Source: Acanthaster planci (lineage: Eukaryota; Echinodermata; Asteroidea; Valvatida; Acanthasteridae). From it: DNA of 64,000 bases. The stretch spans positions 510,982 to 574,981 of the forward strand of contig NW_019091450.1 of assembly GCF_001949145.1 (NCBI RefSeq). Reading direction: 5' to 3'. The position numbers were made by a program, and so were the translations under genes. The notes under the pieces were generated by a model. That model worked only from the letters and a program-made list of their open reading frames with translations. It searched no databases and was not told the DNA's origin. The number at the start of each line of letters is the position of its first letter. The first letter of the stretch is position 1. Shown here in pieces: positions 35,801-48,800 of the stretch.

Positions 35801-36410
35801 TGCAATGTCCACGAGCGCATTACAATGAATATTACGTATATGTATTCAGTTAGGAAAGACAAAAATCTACAAGAATTTACAGTAAAATAAACAAAAATAT
35901 ATTACGCAACTACCCAAAATAAAAACAACACAACCAATGTCAAGAAATAAAAATACTACAGTATGAATTAAACCTGAATCTGTACATACACATTATATGT
36001 TAGCTCTCACTGGAAGAACAATGAGAAAGTCCAATAAAACGGCCAGAAAGTTCCAGTGATCCTTTCATAAGGATCTCGAAATGTACACGTTACAAATTCA
36101 TAGAGAACCCCCTCCATTTGCAAGGATGCCCCGCCCATTCAAAGACGGTAAACAGCGCCCCCATTGTTTCATCCGCGAAAAAATTATTTGTCCGTTTGTA
36201 TCTGGACTTCTAATTCTTCCGGTGAGTGCACACATACACTTACCTTATGGGGACCTGATCATTGTGTAACGTGAAAATTGTAAACACATGAAACAACTGG
36301 GTCTACGGTATGTCATGTATGACATGTGTGATGTAATTTAATGTATATGTACGTGTGTTAGTTTTGTTTAACGCGTAAGTTACCCCTTTTTGCATTATGT
36401 TTAGGCTGGA
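32813..36410. other. Intergenic stretch between profilin and PPOX
   Basis: The two genes point away from each other, so this stretch should hold both promoters. I see no clear TATA box. G/C-run tracts lie at 33660-33715. No other gene was recognised. Confidence 0.45.
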
Positions 36411-36430
36411 ATGGTGAAACAGCGGTTTGG

Positions 36431-36457
36431 ATGCGCTGGAATCCAGGATGGCAGTGA
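36431..36457 (+). promoter_or_regulatory. Possible short upstream ORF overlapping the PPOX start
   Basis: ATGCGCTGGAATCCAGGATG opens an eight-codon frame that ends at TGA 36455-36457, overlapping the PPOX ATG at 36448 in another frame. If the transcript starts upstream of 36431, this could lower PPOX translation. Its ATG context is weak (T at -3). The transcript start is unknown. Confidence 0.25.
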
Positions 36458-39400
36458 GAAAAGCAGACTTCCTGGTCCTCGGTGGTGGTGCCAGCGGCTT
36501 GTCAGCTGTTTTTTACCTTCAACGATTGCTCGGGGATCAACGTAAACAAAATCATGACTTGCACGTGCATGGATATGACGAACGTATTAAAGTGAGCAAA
36601 ACGTGTATTGATAATACGGAGTCGAGTGTTGAATTGATACGGATTTGGTCCAGTACCTAGAAAAGACCCCAAGGAATTAGGGTTCATTTCAGAAAGATTT
36701 CCCAAAGGCCCCTATGCCGTATGCGGACGCCACTTGACATGCTTGACATAAAGCCCGGCAGTGTTTTAATTCAAATGCTGCATTAATCCTCCTACCTGTA
36801 CATGTCCCATCAATTATCGTTCCTGTTTATAGGGATGGCGGTGCATTTTTTCCACTCAGGCAATGCCCTTGAATTGAGGCCCAAGCCATAGAACAAACCC
36901 AGGCATACCTGTAACATGGTTTTTGTTTGGAGAAAATGCGCCAAGGCAATCTGGAGCTAGAGCTGTTTATACATGTAGTTGAGCCAACTCTAATGCTTGA
37001 CCTTTCACCTAGCTGACCTCGGGCCATCAATCACTTATCATCATGATCATGGATGGTTCAACATGTTTGACAGCACAGATATACGTGAATAGAAACAGTT
37101 GCTCTGCATGTGTTTTCTTTAATATGGAACACCAATACGTATTTGCACAACTTCATGTGTATGCGGCAGCACGGACATCTGGGAGTTTCACAAAATTGTG
37201 GGTAGCAACCACACTGCGCTGATGAAAACAAAGCAACGAGCACACGCGTACGGACTGACCAAAGAAAAGATTGTGTAGCCCAATCCTCGGACCGGCTGGT
37301 GCGTGCGTAGCGTTGCCATGGTCGTGCCATTTTGCAAGAATCCCAAATGTCCCAATGAGTGACTTCGGCATCGGAAGGTTAATCCTGAGATTTTATATTT
37401 TAATTTGTGTTAATCCCCTGAATTCAGTAGCACACCAGAGCATTAATGATTAATCATCTGCTTAGATCGCTTTGCTTGAAGCTGGTCCACGCGTTGGAGG
37501 CTGGATTCACTCATTGCACACTGCAGAGGGCAGTATTCACGAGACCGGTCCACGAAGCATGAGGCCTGCCGGTGTAGTGGGGAGAAACTCACTCAACCTG
37601 GTAAGCACCTCAGGAAGAGTTTTTACGAGTATTATGATTATTTAGTTTCTGGTAATGACACCAGGGATTTCTCAAAAGCACTTTAGGCACCAGGGATTCC
37701 TCAGAAGTGCCCTAGGCACTGCAGCTTGCAAGCCTGAAGAAACCTGTAGAGAGGAGACATTGAGAAGTAACTTTACACTTTCAGAGGTGGAAGGCAAACC
37801 CCAGAGGAATATTCTAGGTGAACCAACAGAATCAGGTCGGGTCTGAAAACCCAAACCACATATAGACCGAGTGGAGAATAGGGGCGAATCACAAGAGTGC
37901 GCCTCCAAGAGTTCGCAACGCGTTGGCCAATCACAATACTCAAAACCTGTCGACCCTTTCCAAATATTGTGATCGATCAGCGCGTTGCAGACACTCGCAA
38001 TTGTGAAACGCCCGTATCGAACCTGGACTGCAGAGGTGAAAGACGAGGAAACAACCACTATACCAACCTGACTCCGTTCTGTGTCCAGACGTCACTTGAC
38101 ACCCGGTGTGCAAACCCTGTTCGATGGATCTGAACAAATTTCAAGTGTGTTCTATGTACATGCATAAATATATTCCCTGCTAAACCTGATCTTTCCCCTG
38201 CTTTCTGGTGGCTTTGACTGCGAGGAAGTATTTGTCATATCAATTCAGGGTTCTTCCCTGTGCAACTTTTCTTTAATAGCTCGAGTGTTGTCTTGCATGG
38301 TAAAAGAATTAGTTCTTGTCTTTTTTGTGGTGTAGGTTGGTGTGTTTTTGGTCTATAAATTTTCTACTTCTGTTTTAAAGATAATTTGTTAGTATGACTG
38401 GACTTGTGAAGGAGCTTACAGAAGGACTTACGTGTGTGATTGACTGAACAACAGCACTGATGGAATCTATATTTTCATAAGCAACAAGGGAAATGTTGAT
38501 TGGGCATATGACACTTGTCAGTGAAGGGGTGCGAACTGTAAGTAATTCAGCGCTATAATTTTTTGTTATCCAACCAAAAAACTAGGCATCGGCTCTTGGT
38601 CTCTCTGAGGAAGTCATTCCAGTTCTGCGCTCGCATCCCGCCGCCCAGAGGCGCTTCATTTACACCCGGGGCAAGCTCCACCAGTTCCCCTCCAGCCTGG
38701 CCACCCTTCTGCGGAGGCAGGAACCGTTCTCCAGGCCGCTGGCTTGGGACCTGGCCCGGGAGGTGCTGGTCAGGAGGTCGGAGGTCGAGGATGAGAGCTT
38801 GTATGACTTTGGCCGGCGCCGGTTTGGGAAAGAGGTGGGTTTGCTGTTGAGGAGGAGGTTGAACACAGCATCACATAGCTTGTGTTTGTAGTGCCTTGTG
38901 GGATATCAGAAAAATAGCCGAGACCCCAAAAGGTCCATGTGAGCCGTTTAACACATTGATTGCCGTGCATGATTTCAAAGGAGCGTTCCCATTTGCCAAG
39001 CGTTGTACGCATGCACTCATATTTTAGTGGGAACCTTTCTCGTGTCTGTTCAAACATTCATGAGCACTTTACAGCGTTGTGTCCTCACTGCCAGCAGCGT
39101 AGTTGTTATGTTCTGCGGCGATGCCACTGTATTCAGTTTTACATTACAATAGCCTTTCATTTCCTACGAGTCCACTCGTAGTCGCAATCAACATGTTATT
39201 GCAATACTCCACAAGGATTTCATGAAACAGATAATTATTTGCAGTTTACTCAAAAAGCAGAAATTTCCAAGGTATGCGCATCATCTGCCGGTTTGGACAT
39301 AAATGTACATGTACATCTTTCGGATATATCCGAGGTAGAAAGGGACTGCAGTACGGGCATGTCTTCAGTCTTCCCCAAATTTGTCCCTGTGTGCGTAAGA

Positions 39401-42400
39401 ACTCACCGTTTCCCGTTTCCCCCCCCTCCAAGATTACAGAGAACTTGTTGGACCCTTTCTGTCGAGGTATATTTGCCGGGAAGACCACGGAGCTCAGCGT
39501 GCGCTCCTGTTTCCCGCCGCTGTTTAATTTCGAGAAGAGGCGGGGCTCCGTCATCCTGGGCGGTCTGCTGGGGCCAGCCGGTGAGTCACTGTCGCAATGC
39601 TAAAGGAATTCGAAACACACAGTACATCAGTTGAATCTTCTCCCCACATATATAATCAGAAAGACTAGCACCAGCATACCTCGACCATCTCATCAGGCCA
39701 AAGGTCTCGACCTCATCCATCACCCCTCCGGTCTCATTCCACATCACATTTATATCTTGGCTAAAGGCCCATGCACCTGCTCTCTCGATTGAATTGGTTC
39801 CCACTGCTTATTCAAGACTCCGCCAAAAGTAGACACGTTCATGACTCAACTAAAGACACACTTATTCAAACTTTGAATAGCCCTTAAAACACCTGTTTAT
39901 AAAGCGCTTTATAAATGCAATTTGTTATCGTTACTATTAAGTGCAAACAAAAACAAATACTTAACAGATGGCCTTCGCCACATTCAACTGGAGGGACGCG
40001 TTTATACCGTACCTACTGTATAAACACAACAAGGCGAATTCTGTATGCAGTACTAGCTGATGTCTGTATATTTCTCCACATACTTGAGTGATTCCCATTG
40101 AGAAAAAGTACGCTAACAGAGGCTTGAACCTACCTGTAGTCCATGGAGGTTACCCATGTTTATGTGGGCACTCAACCGCTGTGCTTCACGAAAGCGATGA
40201 CGCGGTGAGAAATGGCGCGCAAATCGTGAACAGACGATCACAGAGGTCCGGCATGTGTCAAAGGCAACTTTTGCGAAGGGCCGTGGCTGTAGTGTGTAAG
40301 TTCAGTTTGGAATAACATCATCCGCAAGTTCACTTTGTGGGAGCGAGTGACTTTTTTTCCTTTGTTGTTTTAACTCGTCATCCCCACTTTTTGTGGTTTT
40401 TTTTGGGTGATATTGTGAAGCCACTGACCCAACTGTAGGGGAGAGCGGTCTTGTCCAGCGGGCCAAGAGAGAAGGATGGTCCATCTGGTCACTGAAAGGT
40501 ACAGGAATGTATAACTTCATTTAGACACAAGTCTCCAAGTAGTGGACCAACCTTGCAGTTCCAAATGAAGTTGTTTCGAGGCTCAAGGCCCAAGGGCCTT
40601 TTAAATAAGGGAATAAATAGGTGCTTGACTGGTCATACACTTGCATTTAAGACCAGCTCAGGAGAATAGATGCATTACCAGCATTCAGTCTCCTGAGCTG
40701 GTCTTAAACTAAGGTTTAAGACTGGCCAAGCACATATTTGTATCTCTTCATAAATGCCATCAACATATGATGGATTTCCAACGATTTTGTCAAAGTAAAA
40801 CTTGCTTTTATTTTCCCGAACATCCCCGTCCATTTTATGGTAAATTCCTATTGAAAGTTGTCCAATTGAATCTTTTTTAATAAAGTGAGGGCACTCCTGA
40901 CCAATCAGATTCGATTAAACCGTCTGGTATCCATGGTCCAGCTTGTGATTTATGCAGTGGGCATTATCACCTCTTGGTGGGCACTATCAATTGTTAATAC
41001 ACGGTCACATGACACGTTTTGACCAATAGGATTAGAAAAAGTGTCCCAAGTATTTATGAACACTTGTTCCATGGGTCCCACAGTGCAACATTCACAGACA
41101 TCTATTTCCCAGTCTTTGTTAGTGTGGAAGTCTCGCATTTTGCTTTAATGACTTCACAGGTGGCTTGCAGCATCTGGCGGAGAAACTCGACGAAGTTGTC
41201 CGCAAAAATGGAGCCGAAGTGCAGATCCAAAGGCCGTGCACCAAGATTGAGTTTGTCCAGAAGCCAGAAAGTGGGACCAAGAAGGTTTGATTTGTCAATC
41301 TTTTTTCATAATCGGACGTCTTCCAGTCCTGAGAACCATGGATAAATGCCTTGTGTGCCAACCTTGCCATCTGTGTGTGGACCCAAGAAGAAAGGCATGT
41401 GGAAACAGGGGTTGTGGGCACCAAACAACGTTGTGGGGACGCATAAGTGCCCTCACTACGCATTCCAAAATTTCCTAACAAAACAAATTGTCCCCTCCAG
41501 GGTAATTCCAGAAATTAGTGGTCCATTTTTTTTCATGTCCCTGTCACATCTGACATATGATTTTGTAAGTTCAGAACGCATTCTCTAACTTCCAAGAGTG
41601 GTAAAATAATGTAAATTACCTGCCAAACAAATAATAATTGTTGAAATCAATTCCGGTGATATTTATATGTCAAATAACAAAGATAAGATGTAACAGGGAC
41701 ACGAAAATGTCACACTTTTGGACCCCCAATTTCTGGAATTAACCTCAACACAGTAACACTTAGGGAACACATTCTAGTACTGTACTCACATGTTGCCAGT
41801 AAGTATGGGCTTGTACGGCTTGACAACAGCGGACACACACACACACGTAAAGGAAACCAAAGACTTGTCCTCTGTAGTCGTATTTTTGCTCAAAGCCACT
41901 CCTCAGATGTGGGTGTGTGCATAGGCCTATGGGAGAAAGTCACATAGTAAGGTTTCAGAAATTGGGAATACAGCATGGTATTTCTTTGGACAGATTGCCC
42001 GAGTGCACACGACCGAGTCAGTGTGGGAAACCGACCGACTGATCTGCTCAATACCAGCTGCAAGTATGTTTGTCCATCATTGATAGCTCCAGTCATTTTG
42101 ATTAATTAAAATATAGTCATGCAAGTACCAAAGACCTACAATACTGCACAATCATGTTCAAGGGCAGGGGACCAACGGGGGGTGTCAAAGGTCAAAGAAA
42201 GAACCCACAAAATTCTTAAACAACCAATGAGAGAGAGGCAATTTTGTTCGTCTGTTTCATTTCTCTTCCCACAAGCGTGTAAAAAATTCCTGAAGATGTA
42301 GCATCTCTCCACAGAAAGGCTACTAAAGGTGATTGAAAACAATTGGCCCCCCCTAAAAAACGAGATTGCCCCTGCCCCCCAAAAATTTAGTTCTGGTTCA

Positions 42401-45400
42401 GTCCTTAGTCATGTTTTTCCGACCGTACGCATAATGCACGCATGTAGTTCTTTCACTGAAAACTGGTTGCTAAAGACCCCACACGTTCCGTTCTGTAACA
42501 CGTACATGTGCATTGTACCTCTAGTTTTTATATTTTGGGGTTTTTTTCACTTTCACTCATTAAGGTAGAGTTAACTTCCTGGTATAGATAGCTTCTGTGC
42601 TATTTCTTTTTGACTGCTTGATGACCTGCACTGCAGGAGTTTTCTCACGTTGGAAAGCCAATCAAGGGGGCTTGATTAACAACCCACATCCAACGTGAAA
42701 CAATACCCAAAAGGCCCCCAAAATTTATTTCACCACCTGTTAAAATATTTGTTGTACACGCCGAGGAACCGATTTCCTTTTGGTAAATTCTGAGCTTGTT
42801 TCTCAACACCGTAGTCTTGTGTGCTAAATATTTTTATGCTCGTTTCTCCCGATGTAGTTGAATGACTTGCTGTTGTTTCTTCAGATCTGGCGGATCTACT
42901 TCCTGGTGACCTATCGCCCTTATCCATGCACCTGCGGCAGATAGAGAGCGTCACAGCCGCCGTGGTCAATCTAGAGTTTGAAGGCTCTCACCTCCCCACA
43001 GAAGTATGGCCGAAACCCCCTCTCCCGACACAAACATGGCCCAACCCAAACCCAGACCAGATGTAAAGACAAACAATCTTTGGCAGAACGTAGCCAGTGT
43101 GCGCTAGGGCCTCAAAATTGCAACGGCAGGCAAACTGTAGTTATCACAACTCAAACAACCGATCAACTTACAGGGCCTTTTCATTTGTTAGGTGCAGCAT
43201 TTTTCTCCTCATTAAACCACAGGTTCACTTGTTCCTGAGACCCAGTGCTTCAGGCTAATGTAAGGCCTATTAAACATTTCTTGGCCTTGAGATTAAAATT
43301 ACAAGTCCGTCCTTGCTTATTTGATCAGAGTATGTTGTATGTGATTAAAAGTCCGTATCAAATATTGTATTTGAAGATGTGTAGCACGGATGTTTTATTA
43401 AAATAAATTAACCCCCATGTCGGAGGTCTGATTGTAAGGATCACAGTGAATCGGCCATTATTATTATTAAACTGGTTTATTGCCACTTACTGGCAACCCT
43501 AAGGTTGAATAGCAAAGTGATACATCAAAATACATTAAAAATCGTAACAAATGTGTATAAGAAATATTGCAATAGATCATAAAATAATGAAAACGTCAGA
43601 ACCATAAACAATACACGTAAGTTCTATTATAAAAAAGCATTGGGATCATGTAATATGCATTAAGAAACATTACATTATCGTATATACTAAGACACCAGAG
43701 GAAAAAATGGTCATCAGTAATGCCCTGTATTGCCATATAAACCCCTATCCTGTGAGGCATTTGGCCTGTATTTAGGCCTATAAGATGGTCACAATTTGGA
43801 AACATTCAAAATGTGGACTTACATTTGACTTGGCTGAGAATATATCATTATTTTCTCCCGTTTCCGTATTCGAATGTTTTCAGGGTTTTGGTTATTTGGT
43901 ACCTTCGCACGAACCGTCCAACGTGCTTGGAGTGATATTCGACTCGTGCGCCTTCCCGCAGCATGACAGGCCTGGAGTGAAGACAACGCGAATGACAGTA
44001 AGTCCGTCATCTTGTTAAGAAACTCAGAAATTGAGAAGCAGCAACTCCCCGAGGTATTGGAAGATGACAAAGTAGCTCCCAAGGGTCACACCATAGACTG
44101 CATAATTATAACAAAGTCTTGATTTGCAGTCTTCCTAATAAACAGCTCACAGTGGTCACTCGGAAGCTGCCAGCGGCCATCTTTCCATGCGGAATACAAA
44201 GCTTTAATATTCAAAGGCTTGCTCGCAACTGTTAACCACATTGGTTCATGCTTTAAATAGTTACCATGGCAAACAAGCAAACCTTCACCTCTGTACCTGG
44301 CAAGGTAAAGTGGCTGCCGGTGGTTTCATTCATTGTAAAGCATTGTGAGTCGTGGTTTATGTCATATCTGATACATAATTTTGTAAGTGTAGAATGCATT
44401 TTCTAATTTCCAAGAGTGATGAATTACTGCAAATTATCTGCCAAAATATAGTAATAGTTTGAAATCAATTCCAGTGATATTTCCATGTCAAATAACAAAG
44501 GTCAGATGTAACAGGGATACAAAAATGTCACACTTTCAGACCTCATATTTCTGGAAATACCCTTAGACAGACATCCGTGGCCCATCACTTTCCATATTAT
44601 GCATTGGTACTTCCTTAGTCAACCTTTCTCAGTGTAATCTAATATTGTTATAGCTAACTTTGTTATATGAAGTCTATGATGTGACCTTGAGAACCAGTTT
44701 GCTCTCTTGTAATAGCCGGGGGAGCTATCGACCATCCATACCTCAAACCTTGTCCTGTTGGGATATCATTTGATGTACGTGTATAATTCCTCACAATTGT
44801 CATCTTTGCTCCAGTGCATGCTGGGTGGGGCCTGGTTCCACGACCTCTTTGGCGACCCAGACAAGGTGGACCATGATTGGCTGGCCTCCATCGCCCTGGA
44901 GGCGCTGAAGGGTCAAATTGGGCTGAGCGCCAAGCCGACGTTTTGCCGGGTGAATCTGTCCAAAGATTGCATCCCGAACTACAGAGTGAACCACCATAAA
45001 CTCTTAGGTACATGTAATTTAATAGAGGGTTTGCATGGCTACCATCTCGTGGGCCAGTGCTTTTGTTCCACAGGGCAGGCACAAAGGAGGTTTTTCTGTG
45101 GTCCGTATTAAATAGTTAATAGTACGTTTTAGAAAGAGATTGCTATGGGCTGTATTCGTGAGGTGGCCATTTTAGATACTGCTCCCTGAGTCCATTAGAT
45201 TGCTTGAGCACTCTGAAATTGGAAGGTGCCTAACTATTTTGCAGAAACTACTGTGAACTTTATTTTATTTCACCCACAATGGTGACATTTAGGTGCCGTA
45301 TAGTCAAGTCCCTGCAGGTCCATCCTAAGTCTGTCACAAGTCGTCCAATCTGAAACCAAGTCACAAACTATTCAGATGGACTGTGACAAAAGCATTCCTT

Positions 45401-45680
45401 TGTCATTGTTCACCCTGTTACTTGTGACTGGTCTTATGAAAGGAATAGTGACCAGCCTTGTGATGGACTGAAATGGCGAGTTTTTAGAGTTTACTCAAGC
45501 TGAATAAATTTCGTTTTTCCCTTTGCACGCACAGAAAAGATCGATGCGCACATAGCTGCGAACGACCTTCCTCTGACCCTCATTGGGTCCTCGTACAAGG
45601 GTGTGAGCGTCAACGACTGCATTTACAACTCCAGGCTGGCTGCCCAGAGTCTGGTGCCTGATGGTCAACTCACGATGTGA
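36448..45680 (+). CDS. PPOX: Protoporphyrinogen oxidase
   Basis: The enzyme oxidises protoporphyrinogen IX to protoporphyrin IX with FAD and oxygen, the second-last step of heme synthesis, at the mitochondrial inner membrane. Eleven coding exons (36448-36591, 37466-37600, 38586-38834, 39433-39580, 40439-40498, 41160-41284, 41994-42063, 42885-43003, 43884-43997, 44815-45007, 45535-45680) have GT-AG borders and join in frame to exactly 500 residues. The human protein has 477. Residues 9-18 are the FAD-binding LVLGGGASGL. GPRSMRP (76-82) matches the conserved GPRGIRP. DPFCRGIFAG, SVRSCFPPLF, GFGYLVPSHE and the C-terminal SSYKGVSVNDCI also match the family. The start ATG has A at -3 and G at +4. 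An earlier TTG-led frame and out-of-frame ATGs at 36411 and 36431 lie upstream. AATAAA follows at 45872. All expected blocks are intact. Confidence 0.95.
39615..39935 (+). mobile_element. Probable 3' end of a LINE in a PPOX intron
   Basis: The stretch reads towards ACTAAAGACACACTTATTCA and ends TAAAGCGCTTTATAAATGCA. This is the layout of CR1/L2-like 3' ends, where a KTHLF peptide is followed by a GCGCTTTATAAAT tail. It lies between PPOX exons 4 and 5 on the same strand. Only the tail survives. Confidence 0.4.
40621..40730. repeat. Long hairpin (fold-back) element in a PPOX intron
   Basis: A perfect 19-base inverted repeat, TTAAGACCAGCTCAGGAGA at 40647-40665 and its complement at 40689-40707, sits inside a wider imperfect one (GTGCTTGACTGGTC near 40621 and GACTGGCCAAGCAC near 40717). 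Related sequence (GACTGGCCAAG with CATATTTGT and TTCATAAA) occurs at about 46165-46225. Confidence 0.7.
41528..41745. repeat. Dispersed repeat in PPOX intron 6, copy 1
   Basis: About 215 bases match 44350-44565 in the same orientation, with shared blocks such as GAAATCAATTCC and GATGTAACAGGGA. Non-coding. Confidence 0.7.
44350..44565. repeat. Dispersed repeat in PPOX intron 9, copy 2
   Basis: Same-orientation relative of 41528-41745, including ATGTCAAATAACAAAG and AAAATGTCACACTTT. It is a second insertion or duplication within the same gene. Confidence 0.7.
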
Positions 45681-45871
45681 CCACTGCGAACAGATTCGGG
45701 CTGGTCCTTGTCACTGTTACCGACAGGTACACCACTCGGGAAACTATAGTTGCCAGAAAAGAATCTGCACTTTCAGTTTATGAATCCATTAACCTATGAA
45801 GAATAGTGGGGATAACACATTACATTTTACGACGGTTGCTGCAGTCGAGAAACATATAATGGATGGAATTC

Positions 45872-45877
45872 AATAAA
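45872..45877 (+). terminator. Candidate PPOX polyadenylation signal
   Basis: AATAAA lies about 190 bases after the PPOX stop, and no earlier copy was seen after the stop codon. Confidence 0.5.
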
Positions 45878-45889
45878 CTTCCATAGCAA

Positions 45890-48800
45890 TGCATTGTGAA
45901 TTTCAGTGGGTCATTCTAAAACACAGAGTGTCCTTTCCATAGCCATTTTGTGCCATTAAAATGAAATAAACAAGTCCAATCAGGACGAATATTTAAAATA
46001 TTTTTATAGAAGTACCGTGAATTTAATTCTTTGTAAGTTGTTACGTAAACACAATTTGTATAAATGTATGGGGACTCCAACACTGTTGTGAAATGCAATG
46101 CATACATGTGATGTGAAGTTGGTGCATTTAACAAGACAATAAATGCGGCTTGGCCGGTCCTCAGTCTTGAGACTGGCCAAGTGTAACGGTTTAAACCGGC
46201 CAAGCTCATATTTGTTCCCATTCATAAATACCTTTGTGTCAGACAGTCAAAATGAGTCATAAATCAATTTCCAATGATTCTATTGAGCAAGTTTCTTTAT
46301 TCTTTTCAAGTACTCAAGCCACTTTATGGTATGTTCTTGTTGCAAGTAGTCATAAAGAATCACCTTATATGGAGATCTATACATGTAGGTGCACCCATGG
46401 CAGGCACTACATGCAGAATGTGATGGGCCAGTGGTCAGGGACATTTAATCAGCATCCAATCTCCCGTGGAAGTCTTAAACATTTAAGACTGGTCACACAT
46501 GTATTTATTTTCATTAACAAACACCTTATGAATCAGAGAATCGAAAGAAATAAAAAATATTTAATCTTCAATTTTTTCTCTGATTTAACCTTTTTTTATT
46601 TAACACCCCTCTGGCCATGGAATGGTATGTGCCTCTGCGAGCAGATGCATTAATTTTATGGCCGACCATGTGAGAGGCTTTCCACCGATAGGAATGAGTG
46701 AACCACCTGAGGTATTTATGAATAAAAACTAAAATTTGATCAGTGAAATCAGTGATACTTACCTCCATAAATAATATCTCCAAAATATGTGATGTGATTT
46801 GGGAAAACCCTTCACATGGTGAACGTGTCATTATGTTATATACATATTATAAGGAATGCAAAGATTAAGACTTCTTCACTAGTAAGTAGATGGTTGTGGG
46901 TTCGAGTCCCACCCGAGTAAGCTTGTGAATTTTTCATAAGCTGTCAGACAAGTACTGAGTATACAGTGTTTATGAATATACATCAGTGTAAGGGCAAAAG
47001 TTACATCCCAGACTCAAAGTACATCATTAAAAAGACCCAAACCTGTTGTCAAAACTTATATTCCTGTTTCCAGGATGTAAAAAACTGGAGTTGAGCTGTC
47101 CTGGTCAATCTTTTAAGCTCAAACATTTTGGTGAGTTTGTGGAAAAACTGAATTGAAGATGGCAAAAACATTTAAAATGGGATTTATGTTCAATATTTCA
47201 AGAATGACAGTCAAGATATAGATAAGAAAAATGGTGGCAAATTGTCAATTTTTCGAAAAAAAAAATCTCGAATACTATGAGTCTGTATTATCTCAATATT
47301 TGGTCAAAAACGTGGTATGTTATGTGAAGGGTTTCCATAGACCCCATCACATGTACGCATAAAGTTGGGGCTGGAATGAAATATGTATATTGTACAAATT
47401 ATGGAACCAAACTTTATCTCTGTAACGAAAGACGTGTATATATGCGGAACTGGGGAAAATAAAACTACACACGCCCTCCCTCCAACACAAAGGGCACATT
47501 TGAGTTTGTACTGTGATGTAGTTCTGACATGAGAGGGCGGTTATTATTGACGTGAATAGAAAAACAAACTTTTCCTGTGAAAGGGAGGTATTGTCGGACT
47601 TATTATGACACCGACTCGAAGACATTGGACATGTCGAAGGAGTTGACAGTTTCCTGCCTCGTCTTTCTGCACATGTTCGCATATATGCATCCTTGACATT
47701 GAGAAATTTTCATTGCATCAGTATCAAATTTTTGACCGGATCCCATGAAGTGAGCCTCGAGGCTACATTTGTCTGTAATTCCGTTTTAGCAGAGTTCCCT
47801 GGTTTTTGATATACAGATGAACCTCGTTATTTATGAGGTTTTTCGGGCTTCGCAGATCACCTCGTTGTAACAAGAACCTTGTATTATCAGGAATGTAAAC
47901 CGAAATTTCCTTTCTATATATTGTATAAACAGTGCTTTTTGTAAAGAGTTTCAATTGTATGCCCCATTTCGGTATCCTGATGATTATGGTCAAGTAAGGT
48001 GATTCCCATCGATTGAAAATACATGTAGTGCACTTTTCAATGCAATCGAAAAGGATTTTTACTCATTCTTTTTAAGCCTGAGACAGATTCTGCTAGGATC
48101 GAAGCGTCAGGCCCTCCTTATGTTGTGATTTGTATTTAACACGTCACTGTAACTACATACATGTATAGCAAGCAGTTTGCAGCAGTTTTGTTCCGGAATC
48201 GGAAAGGAATGTCAAATTGTTCTCATACACTGATGAGGAGTATTACAGCTGCACTTAAAAAATGAGCATACTTTTTATTCAGAATTGCAGCGTGTTTCGC
48301 TTTCACTCGGAAGAACAAAAACATAATACCTGTTAACAATTTGAAGGGAAAGTCCCTCGACATGGACACATCGGAAATGAAACTAAGTTCATAGACTTCT
48401 CCAGTGAAGTTAATGTTCCTTTTTATTGCAAATCTTTATTTGACATGCACAGGGAAGTGTACATAATGTAGTCACCTAAAAGTTAAACAATGTACAAACG
48501 AGACAAGACAAAAAAACTTTTTCAATTTTACAGAAGATCGTGTTGCCTTCTCAGCACAAACTAACAGGTCTGCGGTTTATCCGAGTATTACCAAATGAAA
48601 AACTCTAGTTTCTCTGTGCGAACGTACATCACAAACTTCTTTCACATCTGAATTTACTGGGGACACGGAACATCAAATTGGAGCTGTACAAAATATGAGC
48701 TTTCAGAAAATCTGGCCGCAGCAGGTAGATGTATTCCGGCACGATACATGTACACGCTGTACGCCATGGTGAACCTGTAAGAAAGCAATGCTACAAAGTA

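Noticed and set aside
36427-36447. Extension of PPOX to an upstream TTG
   Set aside because: There is a good ATG at 36448 directly before the FAD-binding motif, and TTG starts are rare in animals.
46862-46925. tRNA gene suggested by GTGGGTTCGAGTCCCAC
   Set aside because: Only the T arm is convincing. No matching acceptor or D arm was found at the right distance, so it is at most a tRNA or SINE fragment.
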